Source of the DNA: Eremothecium cymbalariae DBVPG#7215 | Lineage: Eukaryota > Ascomycota > Saccharomycetes > Saccharomycetales > Saccharomycetaceae | Direction of reading: 5' to 3' | DNA length: 64,000 nucleotides | Assembly (NCBI RefSeq): GCF_000235365.1 | Contig: NC_016456.1 | Location: 558,001 to 622,000 of the forward strand | The notes under the pieces: generated by a model | What the model saw: only the letters and a program-made list of their open reading frames with translations | Told to the model about the DNA's origin: nothing | The model's database searches: none | Shown: one piece after another, positions 1 to 9,299 of the stretch | Position numbering within the stretch: position 1 is the first letter of the stretch | Layout of the letters: every line of letters begins with the position of its first letter | Translations under genes and position numbers: made by a program

Positions 1-364
1 AGTATTTGGGGTCAATTGCAAGAATATAGTCCAAGATACTTTGCGTAACTTGTCCTATACTAACTTTTGCATCACAATAACCATTCGTGTCAGCTTTTGA
101 AATAAAGACAATTCTCTCTGCAGTACCATTCTTTTCATCAATGACAATGTAGATGATAAGTTCTAATGCATAGAATACCTTTTCATTATGACTTAATGTA
201 AAGAAGTGCTGCGTATTAACTGTTTTTGTCTCCACGGATGCCGTCTTATCTGTATTTTGTAGAGAAGTTAGAGGTAAACATTCTGCTGGAATACTCTGTA
301 GCTGCACAACGTTAAATTGCTCACCCTCTGGCAGCACTGCAGCCAACCGTTCTCTTAATGTCAT
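1..364 (-). CDS. RTT109: Histone H3-K56 acetyltransferase Rtt109, N-terminal 121 residues (cut by window edge)
   Basis: The reading frame starts at an ATG at 364 and runs without a stop off the left edge of the window. The N-terminal part matches fungal Rtt109: a QSIP stretch near residues 22-26, TQHFF near 51-55, and a very conserved VFISKADTNGYC stretch around residues 86-97, followed by ILDYILAIDPK near the cut end. Rtt109 acetylates histone H3 lysine 56 (and K9/K27) together with the chaperones Asf1 and Vps75, during chromatin assembly after replication. The catalytic part lies mostly outside the window. It sits next to PRE3 as expected from the interleaved YLL/YJL gene order. Identification rests on sequence recognition plus synteny. 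Confidence 0.9.
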   Translation of the reverse strand, partial: MTLRERLAAVLPEGEQFNVVQLQSIPAECLPLTSLQNTDKTASVETKTVNTQHFFTLSHNEKVFYALELIIYIVIDEKNGTAERIVFISKADTNGYCDAKVSIGQVTQSILDYILAIDPKY

Positions 365-690
365 GCCTGTGATTTATAGTAGATGTGGTTCATGCATCTG
401 ATTGCACTGTCTGTTTTCTTCAACCTGTGAACATTTGCTTTTATGTTAAGTAACGCTTTCCCGGGAAGTTTCTCTTGGTAACGAATGGGTTAGAATAAAA
501 GGTGAATCTTTGGATGCCAGCTTATTTTAACTTCTGAGAAACAATCTCTAATGCAAGAACAAAAGTAGAACGTATTATATAGCTAAAATTCCTACATTTA
601 CCTATTGTGTTTTCTTTCTTTTTATACAGAAACATATGGGCAGGGAAGGATTTAATAATAATAATATATATACACATATATACGTATAGT
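365..690. other. Intergenic region RTT109-PRE3
   Basis: This 326-bp stretch holds the RTT109 promoter side and the PRE3 3' end. It is AT-rich with an alternating TA tract near 655-685. A short ORF through it has no features of a real protein. No RNA gene was recognised. Confidence 0.6.
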
Positions 691-1455
691 CTACAAACTC
701 TCATAATCTTCTGGGTAAAAGATCAGCCGCTCCACACCCTCCTTAGTCAGAACAACCATCCTAATAACACCCCCAGATGAACCATCCCACTTAATAGCCT
801 GCGATAGAGAATGCTTCATAAATCTTATAGTTTCCTCTTTGCTCATATTTTCTTTAAAGTTTTTATCACAGTAACCATAAATAAAAGTCGAGCCCGAACC
901 TGCAATAGCATATGGAGCTTTATGAACTGATCCACCTAACGGTATAGTGTATACCTCACCCTTATTCTTGTCGTCATAACCAGCAACTATAATCCCTGCA
1001 GTTAAAAAATCCTTATTTTCATAACAGATAGTGCTGAACAGCGATGCCGCAGTATTTACGGATGGCTCACCATACTGAGCAGCATATAAATCCAGATGAT
1101 GTTGAACAATGTCAGCAACCGCTTGAGTATCTGCAGCTGAACCAGACCTACAACACCAAATTTTATCGTGCACACGCGTTAATTTATCAGTCACACGATT
1201 CGCAATATAAGTACCTGTAGTAGTACGCGAATCTGCACCTAATATCACACCATCTTTATAAGTTACCGCCATACTGTAATAAATTGAAACTGTTAGTTAA
1301 CTCTGAATATAAAAAGAAGAACTTGGCCTTCCTTTCTCTTTCCCAACTTATTGATTTAGTTGCAAAATAAAATATATCTGGAACACATACATAGAAGTAC
1401 CCAAATTGACCTCCCCCTTCTTCAAACGGTTGACATCAACCTGAATTCCATCCAT
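691..1455 (-). CDS. PRE3: 20S proteasome beta-1 subunit Pre3 (caspase-like), two exons
   Basis: Exon 1 is 1455-1391 and exon 2 is 1273-691; joined they give 215 residues, the length of S. cerevisiae Pre3. Exon 1 encodes a 19-residue propeptide ending in Gly19 followed by the catalytic Thr20 (LGTSI), which becomes the mature N-terminus after self-cleavage. Exon 2 carries the Ntn-hydrolase fold with DSRTTTG, the DKLTRVHD stretch and GSGSTFIYGYCD. The product forms the post-acidic-cleaving active site in the inner ring of the 20S core. An ATG near the start of exon 2 would give an uninterrupted 193-residue frame, but that would lack the nucleophile and propeptide, so the spliced model is preferred. 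The S. cerevisiae gene also has one intron. A perfect Rpn4-type box lies upstream. Confidence 0.95.
1274..1390 (-). other. Spliceosomal intron in PRE3 (117 nt)
   Basis: On the minus strand the intron opens with GTATGT at 1390 and closes with ACAG at 1274. A branch-point-like AACTAAC lies about 22 nt before the acceptor, one base from the yeast consensus TACTAAC. It splits the codon for Ile22 after the second base (AT|T). Splicing restores the invariant GTSIMAV junction. Confidence 0.93.
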
Positions 1456-1539
1456 TGTTGATGATTCAATAGCCCTTACTGCTGGATACTAAACTCTCAG
1501 CTCTCTATATTACTTGTCGTTGCATTATTGAAGGAAGCA

Positions 1540-1548
1540 TTTGCCACC
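1540..1548 (-). promoter_or_regulatory. Proteasome-associated control element (Rpn4 site)
   Basis: The minus strand reads GGTGGCAAA, the exact PACE consensus bound by Rpn4 in S. cerevisiae. It lies 85-93 bp upstream of the PRE3 start codon. It also falls in the shared divergent promoter with SFI1. Binding is inferred from the motif. Confidence 0.85.
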
Positions 1549-1749
1549 CGAAAGGGAGATTCCATATACCTTTTAGTTATCGCTTCTCACGTGTGTAATT
1601 TTAACGTACGTGATGGTCGACGACAAAAAAGGGAAAGGTTTCAGTCAGATATCTGTCCATCTTTAAAATAAAAATACTTCAAGGTGGATGCTCATTGCAT
1701 AGTATTTCATTCAAATATTTTAGACAACGGAGGGGGGGTGATTTGTGCT

Positions 1750-4704
1750 ATGGATGATTCTGGTCCTTCCACGGAAAGTGATGTCACGGCATTACCAGAT
1801 TTATCTTGTTCAGGAACGTTGGAGGACTACGGTAGTTCCACAAATGATCTTATAAGCAGAGATGTTTACCATTCGACAGGGTCGTTAATTCATAAAAGTA
1901 TACATGAGTTAATGCGAGATCTGAGGTTATCAAAGAATATAGGTCGATATTTTGAACCCTCTCTACAGGGCCATGCTGGTCCTGAATACATATATTGGGA
2001 TGATCGTTTCCTGTATGATAACACTAATATGCTAAAGAATGATATAGTTTCACCAATATTTGACGCGGAGGGAGATGAAGAGAATAGTTTTCAACCAGGG
2101 AATGAGGAGGATCCTGTTATTCAAGGGGTTTTCAACCTGATTCAAGTTTTTCTGCTGCGACATGGTTTGTCATTTGATTTCGTTAAGATCTTTGAACGGT
2201 ACGTGAAATTGCTCAAGGAAAGTGACGTGGATCCACTGAAGGACCAATACTTGCTTGCAATTCAGAATGCATTAAGTGAAAGTTATGAATTCACGCCTGT
2301 GATGGATGCGATAGTGACTGCATTTTTAATGAAGCCGGAGAATGTTCCAATGAAACTTGCTTTAATGGAACATAGACATCAAATATTGGTGCTGAAGAAA
2401 TGGTTTTTCAGCTGGAGGTTAAAGTGGAGCATCAATACAAATTTGCATGACTGTGAGGGTATTTGGAATAATTATTTTCTCAAAAAATATCTTAACAAGT
2501 GGTCAGAGAAGCATAAATTGGTTTCAGAATATTGGCCAGAAGATTCTGTAAATGCCAATTCATTCCGTCTCACATCTCTGGCGTTTGATCTGTGGACAAA
2601 CAAATATACTATAAGCCAAACTAAAAAGAAAATGGCGGATAATTTCCATTTATTGACGTTCTTCACACGAATCAAAGATGTATCTGCAAAGATGAAGACT
2701 CTAGATTACAAGGCAAAGACCCTGCATTCTCATAGCTTAATTTCTCGGTATTTTCTGATATGGAAACTAAAGTTAAGGAATCAAAATTGCAAACCTACCA
2801 TCGGTAACCTAATACAACGTATGATGCTATCCAAGATTGAAAAGAAGTTCATGGACATTAAGGAGTTGGAGAACTTTGGCTCATTTGCAGAAAATTCTCT
2901 CCTTCTTCGACCATTGATTTTAAAGTGGAAACTAAAGTTAAAACATCATGAATCCAGAGTTCAGAAGTTGGAGAGTTTACAGGCCAGCTTTATCAAGAAA
3001 CGGGCATATGACACGTGGAGGAAGATGTTTGAGTATAGAGAACGGGAGTCATTGGCCAGAGTAACCTTGGATAATAATATCATCAAATTTTTCTTCCAAA
3101 AAATCTGGTCCAGAAGATTTTCTGAAAGAACTGTTCTATATCAAGTCGTCGCTACCAAAAATGAAGTTATACTAAAATCGATTCTAGCCCAATGGCAGAA
3201 AATTTGTGTATTGAAGTTGAAGGCAGATGTTGTTTATAACAAGACTGTTTTCAAAAAAACGATAAAGTATATGGTTTCAACATCTAAACTGAAGAAAATG
3301 CAAAAGCTAAAGAAGGAACAACTTCTTAAAAACGGACTTGGATTTTGGAAAACAAGATACCAAGAGGAACAGCATATAAAGTCCTTTAACAGGAAGGTGG
3401 TTGAGAGATATTGGGACCATGAACTTAAGAGGAAATACCTGGCTTTTGATGATCTGCTGTATATAACGGAATTGAGCTATCATTCAAATCTGGTCAAGAG
3501 CACATTTGCATATTGGAGAAGGAAGCAGATAGAAAAAGTGGAGCTAAATGAAAAGGCTGTAATTTATTTGAAATTAAAAGCTGCACAGAAATTGAAAAGG
3601 GCAATTTCAAAAACCGAATTAGTAAACTTCAGAGAACGGCACTTTGCTGGAATCGCTTCTGAAATATACATTCAAAGATATTTTCAGCTGTGGCATAAAA
3701 ATGCCATCATTAGAAAGGGATTAAGATTGGAAATACTTCTCGAGTCTTTTAGAAGAAGCCAATCATATACTATTGCTCGAAGTTATTTATCCAACTGGAA
3801 ATCAAAGTGGGAATTTTACTCAAGAGAGTGTAACAATATCGCAAGAAAGAAAACCAAGAGAGATTTAGGCAAGTGGTTATTAACAAAATTTGCTGATCAA
3901 ATCGAACTGAGGAGATTATGGATGGATCAGGCAGATAATTTGAGAATCTCAATGCTAGTACTTAACTGCTTCATGTCATGGCTAGAAAGAATGGACGCAA
4001 TTCAAAAACTGAGCTCTTTGGTACAGCTCAAGGTAGAAGAAAGGGATGTAAACCTAGTTGTTAAATGTCTTAGTAGATGGAATATGAAAACTCTCAAATT
4101 TAGAAGAAATCAGGAAACTGGTCAGATGTTTAGAGGTCGTTGGAATCGCGCTCTATTACGTTACATTATTACTTTATGGAAGGACAAAACTGAAAAAATG
4201 CCAAAACCAAAACCTAATGATCTTTTCAAAACCAATAATGACGTTTCCTCAGGCTTCATGACACCTCTAAAACTTGATAGAATAACCATACCTGGATCTG
4301 AGAGAATGATGAAGAATAAAATGGAGAGAATCAAAAATAGATATAGAGGAGCTCGTAGAGCAATCCCAAGTCCTATAAAGTCATCTAATGTGCTTGGTTC
4401 TTCGATTAAAAGGAAACTTTCCACAATGGTTAACACCAATCAACCGCATGATGATGCCTATGAAGATGATCATACTATGACTCCTGTCCCAAAGCTGAAC
4501 ATACTTCAGGAAGGCAAGAAATATAATTCGAGCGTCAAAAACTTGGATTTCTCTCGAATTCCTGAACTAGATCCTTTTTCGGTGAGAGAGCCTCAAAACC
4601 ATAACATTCCATTCACCATTGGTAGGGCTGTTCTCTCTGACGATACGTACATCATAGATGAATCACCAACGAAAGCTAAAGGTCGCAAATCGCCTCTGAA
4701 TTGA
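1750..4704 (+). CDS. SFI1: Spindle pole body half-bridge protein Sfi1 (centrin-binding)
   Basis: The first in-frame ATG is at 1750 (MDDSGPSTESD), giving 984 residues against about 946 in S. cerevisiae; the frame is open further upstream but only through a GTG. The middle of the protein carries a long helical array of Sfi1 repeats, each centred on an aromatic-rich core with a conserved Trp, for example FFSWRLKW, YFLIWKLKL, LILKWKLKL, AYDTWRKMF, TFAYWRRKQ, YFQLWHKNA and CFMSWLERM; I count roughly 15-17. Each repeat binds one Cdc31 (centrin), and the filament spans the half-bridge that templates spindle pole duplication. The C-terminal part is basic and low-complexity, with Ser/Pro sites such as PSPIKSS and DESPTKAK, as expected for Cdk-regulated Sfi1 tails. 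Divergent from PRE3. Confidence 0.92.
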   Translation: MDDSGPSTESDVTALPDLSCSGTLEDYGSSTNDLISRDVYHSTGSLIHKSIHELMRDLRLSKNIGRYFEPSLQGHAGPEYIYWDDRFLYDNTNMLKNDIVSPIFDAEGDEENSFQPGNEEDPVIQGVFNLIQVFLLRHGLSFDFVKIFERYVKLLKESDVDPLKDQYLLAIQNALSESYEFTPVMDAIVTAFLMKPENVPMKLALMEHRHQILVLKKWFFSWRLKWSINTNLHDCEGIWNNYFLKKYLNKWSEKHKLVSEYWPEDSVNANSFRLTSLAFDLWTNKYTISQTKKKMADNFHLLTFFTRIKDVSAKMKTLDYKAKTLHSHSLISRYFLIWKLKLRNQNCKPTIGNLIQRMMLSKIEKKFMDIKELENFGSFAENSLLLRPLILKWKLKLKHHESRVQKLESLQASFIKKRAYDTWRKMFEYRERESLARVTLDNNIIKFFFQKIWSRRFSERTVLYQVVATKNEVILKSILAQWQKICVLKLKADVVYNKTVFKKTIKYMVSTSKLKKMQKLKKEQLLKNGLGFWKTRYQEEQHIKSFNRKVVERYWDHELKRKYLAFDDLLYITELSYHSNLVKSTFAYWRRKQIEKVELNEKAVIYLKLKAAQKLKRAISKTELVNFRERHFAGIASEIYIQRYFQLWHKNAIIRKGLRLEILLESFRRSQSYTIARSYLSNWKSKWEFYSRECNNIARKKTKRDLGKWLLTKFADQIELRRLWMDQADNLRISMLVLNCFMSWLERMDAIQKLSSLVQLKVEERDVNLVVKCLSRWNMKTLKFRRNQETGQMFRGRWNRALLRYIITLWKDKTEKMPKPKPNDLFKTNNDVSSGFMTPLKLDRITIPGSERMMKNKMERIKNRYRGARRAIPSPIKSSNVLGSSIKRKLSTMVNTNQPHDDAYEDDHTMTPVPKLNILQEGKKYNSSVKNLDFSRIPELDPFSVREPQNHNIPFTIGRAVLSDDTYIIDESPTKAKGRKSPLN

Positions 4705-4927
4705 TATAGCTATTCAACTAAATCAATTTTAAATAATAAGTAAATAATGTAATATTATTATTCATTAAAGTGAACCAGCCGTTACGAACTGCACAACTAT
4801 CGTACAGAAAGATCCTAATGCTTCGATATAATCATAATCTAGATCTGAACACGCAAACCTACTATATAATGGACATGCAAAAACTCTTTCTAATAGAGGA
4901 GCCTTTGCTAGACAGTACCAGTCGACT

Positions 4928-6334
4928 ATGATTTTTTTTCAATTGATTGCGACAGTCATACTGTTATTAAGTCCTTTGTCATGTGGTTTGTTATCGTCAG
5001 CTACTCCTAAGGCTAATTGGGAAAATGTTGAATTCAAGAGAATCGTTAATGTTTTAAAGTCTTACCCTCATGAATCCCTTGAATTGGTTATCAAGAATAT
5101 TGGATCCACCCCAGAGTCTCACTACTATTTCACCCTCCCCGAGAAAGTCTTTAAGAAAGCATCTATTTTCTCAGCTTCTTTACCAGATCATAATATCTAT
5201 GTTGATAGCTCACCAGATGCTGAGAGCACTGTTCGGGAAGATAGTGAGGACATTCGTTATATTCTTGTGCAGTTTCCATTTGAAGTTGCACCAGACCAGG
5301 AAATTCGTTTGAATATTAATTTTATGCATAATGCAGGTCTGAAACCTTACCCTGAGCATATCCAACTAGGTACTCCTCAGAACTTATTACTAAATACAAA
5401 TAAATTACCGCACTCTCTATACCGCACTTTGAAATATAACCTAGAATTTGTTGGTGGCCAGGGTTTAAGTGAAGTTCCAACCTTTCAAGATAGCAGCAGT
5501 GACGGCCAACTTGATGGTGAAGTCTTAAAGTTTGGTCCAATCCTGAATATCGAGCCGTTTACACAGTCCAATGTGTCTGTTACTTATGTTCGCGAAGCAC
5601 CATCGGTAAGAGTTATTAACTTGAATAGGAATATTTGGATTTCTCATTGGGCTAATACAATTCAATTTGATGAGTATTATGAGGTAACGAATGACGCTGC
5701 AAAATTGAAGGATGGATTTTCGAGAGCAGAGTTCATGAAAGGTCAGTATGCTCTCAAGCCAGGTAGTTATCTAATTGGGTTTGAAATGATGTTACCAGAG
5801 GAGTCGACTGATCACTACTACACTGATTTAGTTGGTATGGTTTCTACTTATAAAATTATTAGCAACCATATGTTCTTAAAACCTAGATACCCATTATTTG
5901 GTGGCTGGTTTTATAACTTTACTATCGGCTGGACCAATGAACTAAGCCAGTTCTTGCACACCGATGGTGCAGAACAATATATTGCTAGTATTCCAATCTT
6001 AAATGGTCCACTTGATACTTTCTACGACCATGCAAATATATCCATTTACTTGCCAGAGGGTGCTGAAATACTTGACCTAAAATCTACTCTACCTATTTCT
6101 AATGTGAACGGTTCGACTGAACACTCATTTTTTGATCTATCAAGTGGACATGTTAAGGTAACTGTTGAAATCAACAACTTAGTTGACAATGCCCAAAAGG
6201 CACAGCTCTTTATAAAGTACAAATACTCGAAGTATATGATGTACCGGAAGCCTATAAACATTGCAGCGTATATATTTGTTGCTTTGATGAGTTTCTTCTT
6301 CCTAAAACAGATAAATTTTAGAATTGACCCATAA
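4928..6334 (+). CDS. OST1: Oligosaccharyltransferase alpha subunit Ost1 (ribophorin I)
   Basis: The 468-residue protein begins with a cleavable signal peptide (hydrophobic residues about 4-22). It has a large lumenal ribophorin I domain and ends with one transmembrane helix (about residues 445-462) and a short cytosolic tail. Length matches S. cerevisiae Ost1 (476). Recognisable ribophorin I segments include YYFTLPEKVFKKASIF near the N-terminus, GGWFYNFTIGW in the middle, and VTYVREAP. Ost1 is a non-catalytic but essential part of the complex that transfers glycan to Asn in the ER lumen. It lies in YLL/YJL interleaved order between SFI1 and ORC3, and its 3' end converges on that of ORC3. Confidence 0.93.
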   Translation: MIFFQLIATVILLLSPLSCGLLSSATPKANWENVEFKRIVNVLKSYPHESLELVIKNIGSTPESHYYFTLPEKVFKKASIFSASLPDHNIYVDSSPDAESTVREDSEDIRYILVQFPFEVAPDQEIRLNINFMHNAGLKPYPEHIQLGTPQNLLLNTNKLPHSLYRTLKYNLEFVGGQGLSEVPTFQDSSSDGQLDGEVLKFGPILNIEPFTQSNVSVTYVREAPSVRVINLNRNIWISHWANTIQFDEYYEVTNDAAKLKDGFSRAEFMKGQYALKPGSYLIGFEMMLPEESTDHYYTDLVGMVSTYKIISNHMFLKPRYPLFGGWFYNFTIGWTNELSQFLHTDGAEQYIASIPILNGPLDTFYDHANISIYLPEGAEILDLKSTLPISNVNGSTEHSFFDLSSGHVKVTVEINNLVDNAQKAQLFIKYKYSKYMMYRKPINIAAYIFVALMSFFFLKQINFRIDP

Positions 6335-6428
6335 ATGCTTCATATTTTTAAAAACAAAATATGTATCGGATCCTTTAAGAGCAATTATATATTTTACTAA
6401 TTTTTTTCGATTACTCTCCAACTGCGCC

Positions 6429-8354
6429 TTATATTCCTCTCCATATAATCTTTTCTATAGCTTCGTAGGACTTATATTGGTGTGTCCTAAAAATGCCAAT
6501 GTATTGGCATTCAGTGACAGATTGGACAAACCAAACTAGCGCTATCTTCCCAAATAACTCTTCAGTATTTGTATGGGATAGCTTATTGCAAAATGCTTCA
6601 CGGACAGTATGGGGCAACTTCAATTCTTCGGAATCTACTGCTTTCTTTAAAATGTTAATGATCTTTTCTCCCGGGAGGGTTTCTTTAAAAGCTGTGAAGA
6701 AGTCGTAAACGTTAATAACGGCGTTCGCCTCCCTGTATAATTTGAAAAGTTGGCAAATTGGTGGATCAATTAATTTATTTAATTCCATTTCCAATTTATT
6801 TTCAGAATTTGAAATAGTGTGTGGGGCAGGAAACATTCTCTCACAGTTTAACAAATTATCTTCCATGTTCGAGCGAAGAAATGGGGAAAGGGCCTGCGTT
6901 AATAAACCGTTATTGTTGTCAAGAGTAAATAATTCTTGGAAGACTATGTCAACAGGTTCGAAATATAACTTTTCTCGATGTTTGTGGCATTGTGGCCAAG
7001 GTTCAAGGAAATCATTAAGTGTTCCCAGGAGCAAGTGATGATAAAGTTCAATGACGTTATAATCACAAATGCCCATTTTATTTTCTAGAAAATCGACAAC
7101 AAAGTTTAAATGACGATTGATGGGATTATCTCTCACTAGGAATTCAGCGAAAAACTCTTCTAGTGCTTTATTACTATTCTCCAGTAGTGATAGAATATCT
7201 TCCGAAGGGGCATGCTCCCTAACCATACCCTCGATAAAGGTCATAAAAGTATTACACTTTATTAAACCTTGGACATATTTATCATCAAAATGGTTCATGT
7301 TTGTTAAATCGATAAACATAGAGTAAGGATTTTGGAAAAAATACCCCATTAAAGAGTAATCTAGTATTTTAATTAGCAGCTGTAGATGCTGATTAGATTT
7401 ATTGTTCATTTTGTCCAATATGAATTTGACAAATCTTGGAGACAGATTGAGTTTACCATCGACAATGCTTAAGAAGCTTTGAAAGACTCTATTTGCATAT
7501 TTATGGCCTTTGTTATACGACAGGTCTACCTTGCTGAAATTATGTTTCAATAAACGAACAGTACTCTGCTTTAGATTCTTCTCAAAATTTGAAATATTGG
7601 TATTAATGTTAAATAAGAAGCATATCTTGACCTGTTCATTATTTAAGGTTGGCTTCAATAACCAGATGAAGTCCTCCAAAACTTGAAAATAGAATGAATC
7701 CACCTCTTTAAAGTTTATTATCAAATTCAAATTCTTCTGATATCTCTTGTAGAAGTTTTCTAACATAGATATATCGTACAGCACACCATCAACATCCCCT
7801 GAATTATTCTTCACTAGTTCATCATTAATGACTTCACCTTGGTCTCCAGTAGTTGACTCTTCTCGTTCTTGTATTTCATCCTGTTTCTTTCCCAACTTTA
7901 AATTTACTGCCGATTGTAACTTGAACATTGACCTTCGTAAGATCATACGTAAATTAGGCGATTCTTTAGGAGTCAATTCGATCACAACATTCATATGCTT
8001 ATTATCATCCGCGGGTGCTTCAATATTTGTAGATCCATCCGATCCTAATAGGAACAAACTGGTAAAGTACCTCCCTTTGGATAACGAAATGGCATTTGAA
8101 ATAGCGCCAGGAATACTTCCATACACATCTCTTTGAATACCATCTAGAATTATATCCACTTGATAATGGAATTGATTATAAAGTTGATGGTAAAGCTCCC
8201 ATCTCTGTCGGACCATGCTTTCAGGCTCTTCACCATTGAACAGCCTCACAAAGGGTACATTGTTCGAATCGAAACGCTCCAGCTTTCTGCGTTTAACTCT
8301 TGGCGTTAGAGAATAATGTGTCTTCTGAGTATCTGCAAAATCTGCCGCATTCAT
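6429..8354 (-). CDS. ORC3: Origin recognition complex subunit 3
   Basis: The first ATG is at 8354 (MNAADFADT), giving 641 residues against 616 in S. cerevisiae; the two residues before it start at a TTG and are excluded. The N-terminal part has KRRKLERFDSNN and FVRLFNGEEPES, typical of fungal Orc3. It continues into a degenerate AAA+-like core and ends in the winged-helix region. Orc3 is part of the six-subunit complex that marks replication origins and loads Mcm2-7. Assignment is supported by synteny (YLL004) between OST1 and COX16 and by overall sequence. No catalytic motif is expected in this subunit. Confidence 0.88.
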   Translation of the reverse strand: MNAADFADTQKTHYSLTPRVKRRKLERFDSNNVPFVRLFNGEEPESMVRQRWELYHQLYNQFHYQVDIILDGIQRDVYGSIPGAISNAISLSKGRYFTSLFLLGSDGSTNIEAPADDNKHMNVVIELTPKESPNLRMILRRSMFKLQSAVNLKLGKKQDEIQEREESTTGDQGEVINDELVKNNSGDVDGVLYDISMLENFYKRYQKNLNLIINFKEVDSFYFQVLEDFIWLLKPTLNNEQVKICFLFNINTNISNFEKNLKQSTVRLLKHNFSKVDLSYNKGHKYANRVFQSFLSIVDGKLNLSPRFVKFILDKMNNKSNQHLQLLIKILDYSLMGYFFQNPYSMFIDLTNMNHFDDKYVQGLIKCNTFMTFIEGMVREHAPSEDILSLLENSNKALEEFFAEFLVRDNPINRHLNFVVDFLENKMGICDYNVIELYHHLLLGTLNDFLEPWPQCHKHREKLYFEPVDIVFQELFTLDNNNGLLTQALSPFLRSNMEDNLLNCERMFPAPHTISNSENKLEMELNKLIDPPICQLFKLYREANAVINVYDFFTAFKETLPGEKIINILKKAVDSEELKLPHTVREAFCNKLSHTNTEELFGKIALVWFVQSVTECQYIGIFRTHQYKSYEAIEKIIWRGI

Positions 8355-8677
8355 TGCCAAAGTCTTTTGTCTCTTGCGTACTGTTAGCGTTCTATTTTAA
8401 CATATAATATGTTCACGCAATCTGTGAGAAGCTAGGATAAAAGTTAATAAAATTTTAGTTCAAGATCTACAGCGATGGACAGAAACAAACACAACACAAG
8501 AACAAAACCCAATAAGCTCAGTGACATCTCTCATAAGCCTAATATAAAGTATCATGATGTTTCATTAAAATTATTTACAAATATAATAACTGTCTATTCA
8601 TTCATAGTGAAAATATGGTACTTGACGTCCATTGCCGTTCAGTCAAAAAAAGACTAACAAAAAAACAACTATCAACA
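8355..8677. other. Intergenic region ORC3-COX16
   Basis: About 320 bp holding the ORC3 promoter and the COX16 3' end. A 60-codon plus-strand ORF crosses it but has no protein-like conservation I can recognise. No RNA gene seen. Confidence 0.55.
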
Positions 8678-9043
8678 CTAATCTACATCCCAAACGTTCT
8701 CTGATTCACCTTTGAACCTAGGCACTCTCACAGGCTCCCAGTCTTGCTCAGATAACCCCTGGAGACGATAGTATTCCTCTTTAATATCAACTTTCCTCCT
8801 ATTACCTTTCAATTTAATTAATTCTTCATCCTTCATTTCTTGAATTCTACGGTCACTACGTTCATATTTAACAGCAGTGAAACTTGAAAGCCAATATGAT
8901 CCTAAACCCATTAATAGGCAGAAGGGCAATCCGTAGTAGAGAAACGGATTCTTTTTTAGTAGTATTTGATATCTACCAGGAAGAGATGCATTATATTCAA
9001 GTTGTTGTCTTTTCGACCTAAACTTCTTAGCACCGAAGGACAT
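8678..9043 (-). CDS. COX16: Cytochrome c oxidase assembly factor Cox16
   Basis: The ATG at 9043 (MSFGAKKFRSKRQQ) gives 121 residues, matching the 118 of S. cerevisiae. The upstream extension of the frame starts at a GTG and is not used. The basic N-terminus is followed by the family signature NPFLYYGLPFCLLMGLGSYW, a single transmembrane segment at about residues 33-52. A charged tail ending in PVRVPRFKGE-type sequence faces the intermembrane space. Cox16 sits in the mitochondrial inner membrane and helps assemble Cox1/Cox2 into complex IV. Synteny (YJL003) agrees. Confidence 0.93.
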   Translation of the reverse strand: MSFGAKKFRSKRQQLEYNASLPGRYQILLKKNPFLYYGLPFCLLMGLGSYWLSSFTAVKYERSDRRIQEMKDEELIKLKGNRRKVDIKEEYYRLQGLSEQDWEPVRVPRFKGESENVWDVD

Positions 9044-9212
9044 AACTCTAGCACTAAAACTATTATTAGCAACCACCGCTTGGTTTATTCGTAATATTAC
9101 AGCTTTAGTTGATGAGGTAAGGGGTCTGAAATGTATTGAACTTCATCAAAACCGTTTTTTTTGAATTTTGATCCAGCTTGTGGATATCTCATGATACGTT
9201 AATCTCACCGAC

Positions 9213-9221
9213 GTCACAAAA
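9213..9221 (+). promoter_or_regulatory. Middle sporulation element (Ndt80-type) before SPO75
   Basis: The sequence GTCACAAAA fits the MSE consensus gNCRCAAAW exactly. It lies 79-87 bp upstream of the SPO75 ATG. SPO75 of S. cerevisiae is expressed in middle sporulation, so the site fits. Ndt80 binding is inferred. Confidence 0.65.
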
Positions 9222-9299
9222 GTCTAAAATGACAGTGACTTTAATTCTAGCGGTTAAATGTAGTGATAACAATGTGGATACAAAGGGGTCAGCTTTATA

